A model generated the notes under the pieces. The model was not told the origin of the DNA, searched no databases, and saw nothing but the letters and a program-made list of their open reading frames with translations. Below, piece by piece: positions 35,817-43,638 of a stretch of DNA of 64,000 bases (positions are counted from its first letter, which is position 1; every line of letters starts with the position of its first letter). The stretch lies in the NCBI RefSeq assembly GCF_900100885.1, contig NZ_LT629692.1, positions 2,418,001 to 2,482,000 on the forward strand, written 5' to 3'. A program made the translations under genes and the position numbers. This DNA is from Microbacterium pygmaeum (lineage in GTDB: Bacteria > Actinomycetota > Actinomycetes > Actinomycetales > Microbacteriaceae).

Positions 35817-35877
35817 GGACCGATCCTTCCACCCGAAGGGATCAGTCCGGCCGGATTCGACACGCGGTCGCCTGCTT

Positions 35878-35906
35878 TTGCTTGTCGCCCCCGCATCCGG
35901 TAAAGT
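35878..35906 (+). promoter_or_regulatory. promoter of rplU-rpmA
   Basis: TTGCTT (35878-35883) and TAAAGT (35901-35906) are separated by exactly 17 bases. Transcription would start near 35913, leaving an 85-base leader before the GTG start. Confidence 0.7.
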
Positions 35907-35998
35907 ATTCCTTTGGTGCGTCGACGACAGTTTTGCTTCCGCACCGAATCTTGCTCAGGCATCCGGAGCCGCGCGCTCCCCGAAGAAACAGGTATGAA

Positions 35999-36307
35999 GT
36001 GGTCTACGCAGTTGTGCGCGCCGGTGGCCGGCAGGAGAAGGTGGAGGTCGGCACGATCGTCGTCCTCGACCGTCAGTCCGCCAAGATCGGCGACTCGATC
36101 GAACTCCCCGCAGTGCTCTTCGTCGACGGCGACGCCGTGACGACTGACGCTGACACGCTTGCGAAGGTCGTCGTGACCGCCGAGGTCCTCGGCGAGGAGC
36201 GCGGCCCCAAGATCATCATCCAGAAGTTCAAGAACAAGACCGGTTACAAGAAGCGTCAGGGGCACCGTCAGGACCTCACGCGCGTCAAGGTCATCGGCAT
36301 CAAGTAA
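35999..36307 (+). CDS. rplU: 50S ribosomal protein L21
   Basis: 102 residues. VVYAVVRAGGRQEKVEVG at the start and the basic KFKNKTGYKKRQGHRQ tail are L21. The GTG at 35999 gives the canonical N-terminus; the ribosome-binding site is weak (ACAGG). An ATG at 35993 is in another frame. It forms the standard pair with rpmA 20 bases downstream. Confidence 0.97.
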   Translation: MVYAVVRAGGRQEKVEVGTIVVLDRQSAKIGDSIELPAVLFVDGDAVTTDADTLAKVVVTAEVLGEERGPKIIIQKFKNKTGYKKRQGHRQDLTRVKVIGIK

Positions 36308-36327
36308 GCACCGAGGAGACTCAGGAC

Positions 36328-36585
36328 ATGGCACACAAAAAGGGCGCAAGCTCCACCCGCAACGGTCGTGACTCCAACGCACAGCGCCTCGGCGTGAAGC
36401 GCTTCGGCGGCCAGAAGGTCCTCGCCGGCGAGATCATCGTCCGTCAGCGCGGCACCCATTTCCACCCCGGCGCCAACGTCGGCCGCGGTGGCGATGACAC
36501 GCTGTTCGCCCTCGAGGCCGGTGCGGTCGAGTTCGGCGCCAAGGGCGGCCGCAAGGTCGTCAACATCGTGGTCCCGGCGGAGTAG
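36328..36585 (+). CDS. rpmA: 50S ribosomal protein L27
   Basis: 85 residues, MAHKKGASSTRNGRDSNAQR at the N-terminus, without the cleaved leader seen in Firmicutes L27. The N-terminus reaches the peptidyl-transferase centre. A GAGGAG ribosome-binding site lies about ten bases upstream. Terminator hairpin follows at 36611. Confidence 0.98.
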   Translation: MAHKKGASSTRNGRDSNAQRLGVKRFGGQKVLAGEIIVRQRGTHFHPGANVGRGGDDTLFALEAGAVEFGAKGGRKVVNIVVPAE

Positions 36586-36610
36586 TTCGCCGAACACAGA
36601 TGTTCTTGTG

Positions 36611-36638
36611 GAAGGGGCGGGCTTCGGCTCGCCCCTTC
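36611..36638 (+). terminator. terminator after rpmA
   Basis: Stem GAAGGGGCG / CGCCCCTTC extended by GGC/GCT to a TTCG tetraloop, 25 bases after the L27 stop; a partial T-run follows. Confidence 0.8.
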
Positions 36639-36679
36639 TCTGCATTTCCATTCCAGACACGACCGCAAAGGGGAAGCGC

Positions 36680-38200
36680 ATGGTCACATTCGTCGACCGA
36701 GTCACGCTGCACCTGTCCGCCGGAAAAGGCGGGAACGGCTGCGTCTCGGTGAAGCGCGAGAAGTTCAAGCCGCTGGCGGGGCCCGACGGTGGCAGCGGCG
36801 GGCACGGTGGCGACATCGTCCTGGTCGCCGACCCGCAGGTGACCACGCTGCTGTCCTACCACCACTCGCCGCACCGCTCCGCCGGCAACGGCGGCTTCGG
36901 CATGGGCGACCACCGCTCCGGCGCAGCGGGCGAGCCGCTCGAACTGCCGGTGCCGGTGGGAACCGTCGTGAAGGACCCTTCCGGGGACACGCTGGTGGAC
37001 ATGCTCGAACCGGGGATGCGCTTCATCGTCGCTCCCGGCGGAATCGGGGGCCTCGGCAATGCGGTCCTGGCCAACCCGAAGCGGAAAGCCCCCGGGTTCG
37101 CACTCCTGGGCACGCCCGGCTGGGAGGGCGATGTCCTGCTCGAGCTGAAGACCGTGGCCGACGTCGCACTGGTCGGGTATCCGTCCGCCGGCAAATCGAG
37201 CCTCATCGCGGCGATCTCCGCAGCGCGGCCCAAGATCGCGGACTATCCGTTCACGACGCTGCACCCGAACCTCGGCGTCGTCCAGGCCGGTGACGTGCGC
37301 TACACGGTCGCCGACGTGCCTGGGCTCATCGAAGGCGCCAGCGAGGGCCGCGGGCTCGGACTGGAGTTCCTCCGCCACGTCGAGCGCTGCACCGCGCTCG
37401 TGCACGTCCTGGACTGTGCGACGCTCGAGCCCGGCCGCGACCCCATCAGCGATCTGGACGTAATCCTCGCCGAGCTCGCGGCCTACCCGGTGCCCGAGGG
37501 CCAGATTCCGCTGCTCGATCGTCCACAGCTGATCGCCCTCAACAAGGTCGACGTGCCGGAGGCGCGCGACCTCGCCCAGCTCGTCCGGCCGGAACTCGAG
37601 GCCCGCGGCTTCCGCGTCTTCGAGATCTCGACCGTCAGTCACGACGGGCTGCGTCAGCTCACCTTCGCGCTGGGCGACATCGTGGCCGAGCACCGGATCG
37701 CCGAGGCCGCCAAGCCTGCGCTGGAGAAGATCATCATCCGGCCGCAGGGTTCCGAGCGGGACTTCACCATCCGCGTGGAGGGTGGCACCTACGGCGACAT
37801 CTACCGCATCCTCGGCGTGAAGCCGTTGCGGTGGGTGCAGCAGACCGACTTCCAGAACGAGGAGGCCGTGGGATACCTCGCGGATCGCCTCGAGAAGCTG
37901 GGCGTCGAGGACGAGCTGTTCAAGGTCGGCGCACAGCCTGGATCGACGGTCGTCATCGGCGAAGGCGACGGGGTCGTCTTCGACTGGCAGCCCTCACTGG
38001 GTTCGGTCGCCGAGCTGATGACGGCACCCCGTGGCACCGACCCGCGTCTGGACATGAACCCGCGTCGCACGACCTCCCAGCGCCGCGAGCGGTACTACGC
38101 GTCCATGGACGCCAAAGCCGAGGCACGTGCCGAGCTGGAGGCCGAGCGCATCGCCGCGAAGTCCGTGCCGATCGGCGGCGAGGACCAGGAGCAGGAGTGA
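36680..38200 (+). CDS. obgE: GTPase ObgE/CgtA
   Basis: 506 residues, three domains. The glycine-rich Obg fold (1-160) has GGNGCVSVKREKF and GGSGGHGGD. The GTPase domain carries P-loop GYPSAGKSS, DVPG and NKVD. The C-terminal OCT domain (about 340-430) is followed by a charged tail. Obg acts in 50S assembly and the stringent response, which fits the ribosomal genes upstream. ATG at 36680 follows AAGGGGAAG. proB overlaps its stop by GTGA. Confidence 0.97.
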   Translation: MVTFVDRVTLHLSAGKGGNGCVSVKREKFKPLAGPDGGSGGHGGDIVLVADPQVTTLLSYHHSPHRSAGNGGFGMGDHRSGAAGEPLELPVPVGTVVKDPSGDTLVDMLEPGMRFIVAPGGIGGLGNAVLANPKRKAPGFALLGTPGWEGDVLLELKTVADVALVGYPSAGKSSLIAAISAARPKIADYPFTTLHPNLGVVQAGDVRYTVADVPGLIEGASEGRGLGLEFLRHVERCTALVHVLDCATLEPGRDPISDLDVILAELAAYPVPEGQIPLLDRPQLIALNKVDVPEARDLAQLVRPELEARGFRVFEISTVSHDGLRQLTFALGDIVAEHRIAEAAKPALEKIIIRPQGSERDFTIRVEGGTYGDIYRILGVKPLRWVQQTDFQNEEAVGYLADRLEKLGVEDELFKVGAQPGSTVVIGEGDGVVFDWQPSLGSVAELMTAPRGTDPRLDMNPRRTTSQRRERYYASMDAKAEARAELEAERIAAKSVPIGGEDQEQE

Positions 38201-39054
38201 CAGCACGCACGCGCCCCGAGATCGCCACCGCGCGCCGTGTGGTCGTGAAGGTCGGCTCCTCGTCGATCAGCGGCGAGAACTCCGCCAAGATCGCACCGAT
38301 CGTGGAGGCGCTGGCGGCAGCGCACGCACGCGGGACCGAGGTCGTGCTGGTCTCGTCCGGCGCGATCGCGACCGGCATGCCCTACCTGCTGCTGGGCGAG
38401 CGACCCAGCGATCTGGCCACCCAGCAGGCCGCCGCCGCCGTCGGGCAGAACGTGCTGATCTATCGGTACCAGGAGGCCCTCCGGCCATTCCGGATCGTCG
38501 CCGGCCAGGTGCTGCTGACCGCCGGCGATCTGGAGAACGCCACGCCGCGCTCCAACGCCCGGCGGGCGATGGAGCGGCTGCTCGGGCTTCGCATCCTGCC
38601 GATCGTCAACGAGAACGACACTGTTGCCACACACGAGATCCGCTTCGGCGACAACGACCGGCTCGCGGCGCTGGTCGCCCAGCTGATCGGTGCGGACGCA
38701 CTGGTGCTGCTCAGCGACATCGAGTGCCTGTACACCCGCCCACCGGACGAGCCGGGCGCCCGCCCGATCCATCGCGTCGAGTACGGCGACGACCTGCACG
38801 GGTTCGAGTTCGGCTCGGTCGTGGTCAACAGCGTCGGAACCGGGGGAGCGGCCACCAAGGTCTCCGCGGCACGTGTGGCTGCCGCATCCGGTGTCGGCGT
38901 CCTGGTCACCAGCGCCGACCTCGTCGACAGTGCCCTGCGCGGTGAGGACATCGGCACGTGGTTCGACCCGAACCCTGAGCCGACGAGCACCCCCGCCACC
39001 GGCCCGCTGCGCCGCGTCGTGCCCGCGCGTGCCCTCGATACACTGGCGGAATGA
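38197..39054 (+). CDS. proB: glutamate 5-kinase (short form without PUA domain)
   Basis: 285 residues. Amino-acid kinase fold with VVVKVGSSSIS, LVSSGAIATG, NENDTV and GTGGAATKVSAA. It makes gamma-glutamyl phosphate for proline. The E. coli enzyme has about 365 residues including a PUA domain, absent here, as in many actinobacteria. GTG at 38197 overlaps the obgE stop; the stop overlaps proA by ATGA, so the two steps of proline synthesis are coupled. Confidence 0.95.
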   Translation: MTARTRPEIATARRVVVKVGSSSISGENSAKIAPIVEALAAAHARGTEVVLVSSGAIATGMPYLLLGERPSDLATQQAAAAVGQNVLIYRYQEALRPFRIVAGQVLLTAGDLENATPRSNARRAMERLLGLRILPIVNENDTVATHEIRFGDNDRLAALVAQLIGADALVLLSDIECLYTRPPDEPGARPIHRVEYGDDLHGFEFGSVVVNSVGTGGAATKVSAARVAAASGVGVLVTSADLVDSALRGEDIGTWFDPNPEPTSTPATGPLRRVVPARALDTLAE

Positions 39055-40325
39055 CCTCAGTTCTGCCCACCGCACCGGCCATGACCGCGCAGGAGCGGAT
39101 GCTGGCGGCGCAGACCGCATCACGGCAGATCGGGCTCCTCGACGACGATCGGAAGCGGCGGCTCCTGCTGGCGATCGCCGATGCGATCGATGCCGACGCC
39201 GACGCGATCGTCGCGGCCAACAGCGCGGACCTCGATCGCGGGCGCGTCAACGGCCTCGCCGAGGGACTCCAGGATCGCCTCCGGCTCGACGCTGCGCGCA
39301 TCGGCGCCCTGTCCGGCGCGGTCCGCGAGATCGCGGATCTCCCGGATCCGGTGGGTCGCACCCTCGATCAGCGCACCCTGGCCAACGGCGTGGCCCTCAC
39401 CAAGGTGACCGTCCCCTTCGGTGTGGTCGGAACCATCTACGAAGCCCGCCCCAACGTCACTGTGGACATCGCGGCCCTCGCCCTGCGTTCGGGCAACGCC
39501 GTGGTCCTGCGCGGCGGCACGGCCGCCGAGCAGACCAACGCCGCCCTCGTCGCCGCGATGCGTGCGGCGCTGGCCGCGCAGGGCGTGGATCCCGAAGCGA
39601 TCCAGACCGTGGACGAGTTCGGACGCGCCGGTGCGCATGCGCTGATGAACGCACGGGGCATCGTCGATGTCCTCGTGCCGCGCGGCAGTGCCGAGCTGAT
39701 CGAGACCGTGGTCACGCAGTCGACCGTCCCGGTCATCGAGACCGGCGCCGGTGTCGTGCACATCGTGCTGGACGAGTCCGCACCGCTCGAGTGGGCGCGA
39801 GAGATCGTCGTCAACGCCAAGGTGCAGCGACCGAGCGTCTGCAACTCCGTCGAGACCGTCCTGGTCCACCGGGGCGCGGCGGAGCGCCTGATCCCCGCGG
39901 TGACGGCCGCGCTGCAGGAGCGCGGGGTCACCGTGCACGGCGACCCCGCGGTGGCGGCCCTCGCCGATTCGATCGTTCCGGCCACCGAGGATGACTGGTC
40001 GACCGAGTACCTGACGCTGGACGTGTCGATGCGGGTCGTCGATGACCTCGACGGCGCGCTGGAGCACATCCGGCGCTATTCGACGCACCACACCGAGTCG
40101 ATCATCACCGAAGACGACGTCAGCGCGGAACGCTTCCTCGCCGAAGTGGATTCCGCAGTGGTGATGGCCAACGCCTCGACGCGCTTCACGGACGGCGGAG
40201 CGTTCGGCTTCGGCGCCGAGGTGGGCATCTCCACGCAGAAGCTGCACGCTCGCGGCCCGATGGGCCTGAGTGAACTGACGAGTTCGAAGTGGCTCGTGCG
40301 GGGCGCCGGACAAGTCCGGCCGTGA
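39051..40325 (+). CDS. proA: gamma-glutamyl-phosphate reductase
   Basis: 424 residues. Aldehyde-dehydrogenase superfamily; the catalytic Cys is in RPSVCNSVETVLVH, and PFGVVGTIYEARPNVTVD and GFGAEVGIST are family blocks. It reduces gamma-glutamyl phosphate to the semialdehyde. ATGA overlap with proB. A 7-bp hairpin (40305-40320) lies inside its last codons. Confidence 0.97.
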   Translation: MTSVLPTAPAMTAQERMLAAQTASRQIGLLDDDRKRRLLLAIADAIDADADAIVAANSADLDRGRVNGLAEGLQDRLRLDAARIGALSGAVREIADLPDPVGRTLDQRTLANGVALTKVTVPFGVVGTIYEARPNVTVDIAALALRSGNAVVLRGGTAAEQTNAALVAAMRAALAAQGVDPEAIQTVDEFGRAGAHALMNARGIVDVLVPRGSAELIETVVTQSTVPVIETGAGVVHIVLDESAPLEWAREIVVNAKVQRPSVCNSVETVLVHRGAAERLIPAVTAALQERGVTVHGDPAVAALADSIVPATEDDWSTEYLTLDVSMRVVDDLDGALEHIRRYSTHHTESIITEDDVSAERFLAEVDSAVVMANASTRFTDGGAFGFGAEVGISTQKLHARGPMGLSELTSSKWLVRGAGQVRP

Positions 40326-40381
40326 CCGCCTAAACTGTTCGAAGGGGTACGGCAGTACGCGAAACCCGAATTGGAGCACGA

Positions 40382-40606
40382 ATGACCCTTGCCACGATGG
40401 TCGCCCTGGCGGCCGAAGAAGCAGAGCACCACGGGAACGTCGCGCTGGAGACGGTCGGTTTCGGCATCACGGCCCTTGCCGTCTTCGCCCTCCTCGGACT
40501 CGTGACCCTCTCCTACCGCAACGTCGCCAACCGTCACGCGCACAAGGCCGATGCGTACGCGCGAGCGCACGCGAACGACGTACAGCAAGTGGGGCACGGC
40601 CACTAG
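40382..40606 (+). CDS. small membrane protein, hypothetical
   Basis: 74 residues: one hydrophobic helix (about 22-45) between an acidic His-containing N-terminus and a His/Ala-rich C-terminus. GGAG precedes ATG 40382, and TAAACT at 40331-40336 may be a -10. Lying between proA and nadD in what seems to be a conserved arrangement, it is probably real; no function is known. Confidence 0.7.
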   Translation: MTLATMVALAAEEAEHHGNVALETVGFGITALAVFALLGLVTLSYRNVANRHAHKADAYARAHANDVQQVGHGH

Positions 40607-40615
40607 GCCGACTGC

Positions 40616-41212
40616 ATGTCGGTGGCGCGCACCCCGAGGATCGGGGTCATGGGCGGGACGTTCGATCCCATCCACCATGGACACCTCGTCGCGGCCAGCG
40701 AAGTCGCGCAGTCCTTCGGTCTGGATGAAGTGATCTTCGTTCCGACCGGTCGGCCGTGGCACAAGGAGGCCGTCTCGCCCAGCGAGCACCGGTACCTGAT
40801 GACCGTCATCGCCACAGCATCCAACCCTCGCTTCACCGTCAGCCGCGTCGACATCGACCGTGAAGGCCCGACCTACACGATCGACACCCTGCGTGATCTG
40901 AAGACCCAGCGACCGGACGCGGATCTGTTCTTCATCTCGGGCGCGGACGCCGTGGCGCAAATTCTCAGTTGGAGGGACCATGATGAGTTGTGGGACCTCG
41001 CCCACTTCGTCGCCGTGTCCCGACCCGGCCACGACCTGAGCACTGCCGGCCTTCCGAGCGAAGACGTCAGTCAGCTCGAGATCCCGGCCCTGGCGATCTC
41101 GTCCACGGACTGCCGAGATCGCGTCGAACAGGGCAATCCCGTGTGGTACCTCGTTCCCGACGGGGTAGTCCAGTACATCGCGAAGCACGACCTCTACCGG
41201 AGCAAGGAATGA
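40616..41212 (+). CDS. nadD: nicotinate-nucleotide adenylyltransferase
   Basis: 198 residues. Nucleotidyltransferase motif GGTFDPIHHGH and the C-terminal AISSTDCRDRV (the ISSTxIR block). It adenylates nicotinate mononucleotide in NAD synthesis. ATG at 40616; the next gene overlaps by ATGA. Confidence 0.96.
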   Translation: MSVARTPRIGVMGGTFDPIHHGHLVAASEVAQSFGLDEVIFVPTGRPWHKEAVSPSEHRYLMTVIATASNPRFTVSRVDIDREGPTYTIDTLRDLKTQRPDADLFFISGADAVAQILSWRDHDELWDLAHFVAVSRPGHDLSTAGLPSEDVSQLEIPALAISSTDCRDRVEQGNPVWYLVPDGVVQYIAKHDLYRSKE

Positions 41213-42246
41213 GCACACCCGAGCAGCCGGACGCGCCCGCCCTCACCCGCAAGCAGATGAGGGAGATCCGCAACACCGGCTCGACCCCCATCGTCTCCGG
41301 CGACGCGCCTTCCACCGACACCCCTGTCGATGAGGCGGCCCCCGCGCCCGATGCGGCACCGGAGACCATCGACGCGGCGCCTGCGATCACCGCGGCGCCG
41401 CTGCCCCGCGCCGCGATCCCTCCTGCCGTCGGCGACGCGCCGATCGCGGATGCCAGCGTCGACCTGGGAGTGACACCGCTCACCCGTCGTCAGGCGCGTC
41501 AGCAGGAGCGGATCCGCACCGCATCCGTCCCCGTCATCACGCCGGACATCGCCGCCGCGCACGCCGCAACACCCTCGGCTCCCGCCCCCGACATCATCGA
41601 CGCCGTGCCCGACGGCGAGAACGGCGACAAGGTCGAGACCCTCGTCGAGGTCGAGACGTTCGATGCCGAGGTGGCGGATGCTGCGAACACCGACGACGAT
41701 GAGGCCGGCGCCGCGGACGTCGAGCAGGACCTCCGATCCGAGGAGGAGCGAGCGATCGTCAGTCCGCAGCTCGGCGCCGATCTGCTTGCCGGAGAGCCGA
41801 TCGAGGTCGCGCTGCCGCCCTCGTTCGACCAGCTGATCTCGCGATCCGTCACCGGCGCGATCACCACCGGCAATGCGCTCATCCTCTCCCAGACGCCGTC
41901 CGCGCCGCCGCTGTCGGCGCCGGTCACCGCGACCGGCGAAGTCCTCATCACCGGCAGCTTCGATCTTCCTGAAGGCCTGGGCTCCACAGGCCATGCCGCC
42001 GGCACCGCAGACGGCAAGGACGTCGACGCGGTCCTGGTCGACGGCGAGCTTCCGGCGCACTCGTCGCCCACACCCATCGCGGCCAGCGCCGCCATCAGCA
42101 CCGCGAAAACGGCCGGGGACGTGATCACCCCGCCGACCCCTGAAAAGGGCGGCCGGTTGATGATGACCCTCGCCATCACCGCAGGGGTGCTCGCGGTGGC
42201 ACTGGTCGGCGTTCTCATCCTCGCGTTCGTGACAGGGGTCTTCTGA
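41209..42246 (+). CDS. C-tail-anchored hypothetical protein with repeated LTR motifs
   Basis: 345 residues, unrecognised. A long Ala/Pro/Asp/Glu-rich disordered body ends in one membrane helix (about 317-345), so the protein would be anchored by its C-terminus with the body in the cytoplasm. Two related segments stand out: ALTRKQMREIRNTGSTPI near residue 10 and PLTRRQARQQERIRTASVPVI near 86. It overlaps nadD by ATGA and rsfS by one base, placing it in a NAD/ribosome operon. Function unknown. Confidence 0.75.
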   Translation: MSTPEQPDAPALTRKQMREIRNTGSTPIVSGDAPSTDTPVDEAAPAPDAAPETIDAAPAITAAPLPRAAIPPAVGDAPIADASVDLGVTPLTRRQARQQERIRTASVPVITPDIAAAHAATPSAPAPDIIDAVPDGENGDKVETLVEVETFDAEVADAANTDDDEAGAADVEQDLRSEEERAIVSPQLGADLLAGEPIEVALPPSFDQLISRSVTGAITTGNALILSQTPSAPPLSAPVTATGEVLITGSFDLPEGLGSTGHAAGTADGKDVDAVLVDGELPAHSSPTPIAASAAISTAKTAGDVITPPTPEKGGRLMMTLAITAGVLAVALVGVLILAFVTGVF

Positions 42247-42623
42247 TGACAGCCACCGCGCAGGCGCGCGAGATGCTCCAGATCGCGGCCGCCGCCGCCG
42301 ATGCCAAGAGCGGCGAGGATCTGGTCGCGCTCGACGTGTCGGGGCCGCTCCCGCTGGTCGACATCTTCCTGCTGGTCACCGGCCGCAACGAACGCAACGT
42401 CGCCGCCATCGCCGACGAGATCGAGGACAAGCTCCTCGAGGCGGGTCACCGTCGGCTTCGACGCGAGGGACGACAGGAGGCCCGCTGGGTGCTGCTGGAT
42501 TTCGGCGACCTCGTCGTGCACGTGTTCCACGAGCAGGAGCGGATGTACTACGGCCTCGAGCGCCTGTGGAAGGACTGCCCGGTCGTTCCGATCGAGGTTC
42601 CCGCCGCGACAGCCGCGGACTGA
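42246..42623 (+). CDS. rsfS: ribosome silencing factor RsfS
   Basis: 125 residues. Recognisable text: LDVSGPLPLVDIFLLVTGRNERNV and WVLLDFGDLVVHVFHEQERMYYGLERLW. It binds L14 and blocks subunit joining when nutrients fall. The start shares one base with the upstream stop (TGATG). The VOC gene converges 3 bases downstream. Confidence 0.96.
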   Translation: MTATAQAREMLQIAAAAADAKSGEDLVALDVSGPLPLVDIFLLVTGRNERNVAAIADEIEDKLLEAGHRRLRREGRQEARWVLLDFGDLVVHVFHEQERMYYGLERLWKDCPVVPIEVPAATAAD

Positions 42624-42626
42624 TCC

Positions 42627-43052
42627 TCACTGCAGGCAGAACTCATTCCCTTCGGGATCGCGCAGCTGGTAGTACAGTTCGGGCCACGGGCCCCAGTCCT
42701 GGTCCACGAGACGCACGACGTGTGCTCCGAGCGCCACCAGGCGATCCTTCTCAGCCTCGAGCTGTTCGCGGGTCGGCGCACCCGTCGGGACGGCGGAGAC
42801 ATCGAGGTGGAGTCGGTTGCGTCCGTGTTTGCGACTGTCGGCGTGATGGAAGAACAGTCGCGGACCGATCCCGTCCGGGTCTTCGGCCAGGGCCCGCGCA
42901 TCGAGGTCCTGCTCGGTCAGCCCGGCGGCGAGCAGATCGTCTTTCACCGGCGACTCCCACTCCAGGGCCGGATACCCGAACACCCCCGACCAGAAGTGCG
43001 CGAGGGCACGCGGGTCGTCCGCGTAGAAGGTGATGTTGCCGAGTACGGCCAT
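42627..43052 (-). CDS. VOC family (glyoxalase-like) protein
   Basis: 141 residues with two beta-alpha-beta-beta-beta units: NITFYADDPRALAHFWSGVFGYP and NRLHLDVSAVP, ending with the typical YYQLRDPEGNEFCL. Metal ligands His (LHLDV) and Glu (EGNEF) are conserved. Substrate cannot be inferred; relatives include resistance proteins and dioxygenases. ATG 43052 follows GGAAGG. Confidence 0.88.
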   Translation of the reverse strand: MAVLGNITFYADDPRALAHFWSGVFGYPALEWESPVKDDLLAAGLTEQDLDARALAEDPDGIGPRLFFHHADSRKHGRNRLHLDVSAVPTGAPTREQLEAEKDRLVALGAHVVRLVDQDWGPWPELYYQLRDPEGNEFCLQ

Positions 43053-43106
43053 GAGGAATCCTTCCGACGACGCCACCATAGGACGGCGTTCCGACGCGTG
43101 CACTGG

Positions 43107-43136
43107 TTCGAGGCATCCGCTCGGATGTAGTAATCT
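43107..43136 (+). promoter_or_regulatory. possible promoter of tRNA-Ala
   Basis: TTCGAG (43107-43112) and TAATCT (43131-43136), 18 bases apart, with the tRNA 5' end 36 bases downstream. Confidence 0.45.
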
Positions 43137-43171
43137 AGGGGGGTTGCCCCGTGGAAGCGGATGCAGCGTCT

Positions 43172-43247
43172 GGGCCTGTGGCGCAGCTGGTAGCGCACCT
43201 GCATGGCATGCAGGGGGTCAGGGGTTCGAGTCCCCTCAGGTCCACCA
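43172..43247 (+). tRNA. tRNA-Ala(GGC)
   Basis: Acceptor arms GGGCCTG / CAGGTCC contain the G3:U70 pair that specifies alanine. Anticodon stem CCTGC/GCAGG encloses ATGGCAT, anticodon GGC. CCA is encoded (43245-43247). The integrase-bearing element starts at its 3' end. Confidence 0.97.
43221..43247 (+). other. presumed left attachment site (attL) of the element
   Basis: The T-arm and acceptor end of the tRNA-Ala gene, with excisionase and integrase genes following within 400 bases in the standard layout. The exact core cannot be set, because no second copy of this sequence is present before the right edge. Confidence 0.6.
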
Positions 43248-43275
43248 AAACTCCCGGTAAAGCGCTGAATTTTCA

Positions 43276-43291
43276 CTCCCTCATCAGGGAG
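43276..43291 (+). repeat. inverted repeat CTCCCT-CATC-AGGGAG
   Basis: Perfect 6-bp arms with a 4-base loop, 29 bases inside the element. The right arm is also a GGGAG ribosome-binding sequence for an ATG at 43297. It could be an Xis/Int site or a translational hairpin. Confidence 0.5.
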
Positions 43292-43404
43292 CATGAATGT
43301 TTGGTAGTCGTTTTCTGGACACTTCGCCGAGGCGCCGCAGTGCGCTCTCGGACCTTCTCGAAGTATCTGGAAGGTACGCGGCAAGGCCCGCGCACCTTCG
43401 CTAT

Positions 43405-43638
43405 ATGGACGGTATCGGCACCTCAGAGTCGGGACACGGGAACTACGTCTCGCTGACTGAGCTTGCCGACGAGCTGAAGGTTTCCGTCCAGACGATCTAC
43501 GACCTGCGGAGCAAAGGCCGTGGACCCCGTGGGTTCCGCGTGGGAACGCAGTTGCGGTTTCGGAAGAGCGAGATCGATGCGTGGGTCGAGCGCATGGAGC
43601 GGGCTGACGAGCAACGTCACGCCGGCGGCGCAGCATGA
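43405..43638 (+). CDS. excisionase-like helix-turn-helix protein
   Basis: 77 residues with the MerR-like HTH_17 fold of actinobacterial Xis proteins: VSLTELADELKVSVQTIYDLRSKGRGPRGFRVGTQLRFRKSEIDAW. It should direct excision with the integrase. The frame opens at ATG 43297, which has a GGGAG site, giving 113 residues; but codons 43297-43404 have markedly poorer third-position GC than the rest, so the shorter form is preferred. It overlaps the integrase by ATGA. Confidence 0.82.
   Translation: MDGIGTSESGHGNYVSLTELADELKVSVQTIYDLRSKGRGPRGFRVGTQLRFRKSEIDAWVERMERADEQRHAGGAA

Noticed and set aside
40305..40320. GCCGGAC-AA-GTCCGGC hairpin at the end of proA as a terminator
   Set aside because: It lies wholly inside the coding sequence, has a 2-base loop and no T-run; it may be chance in a GC-rich codon run.
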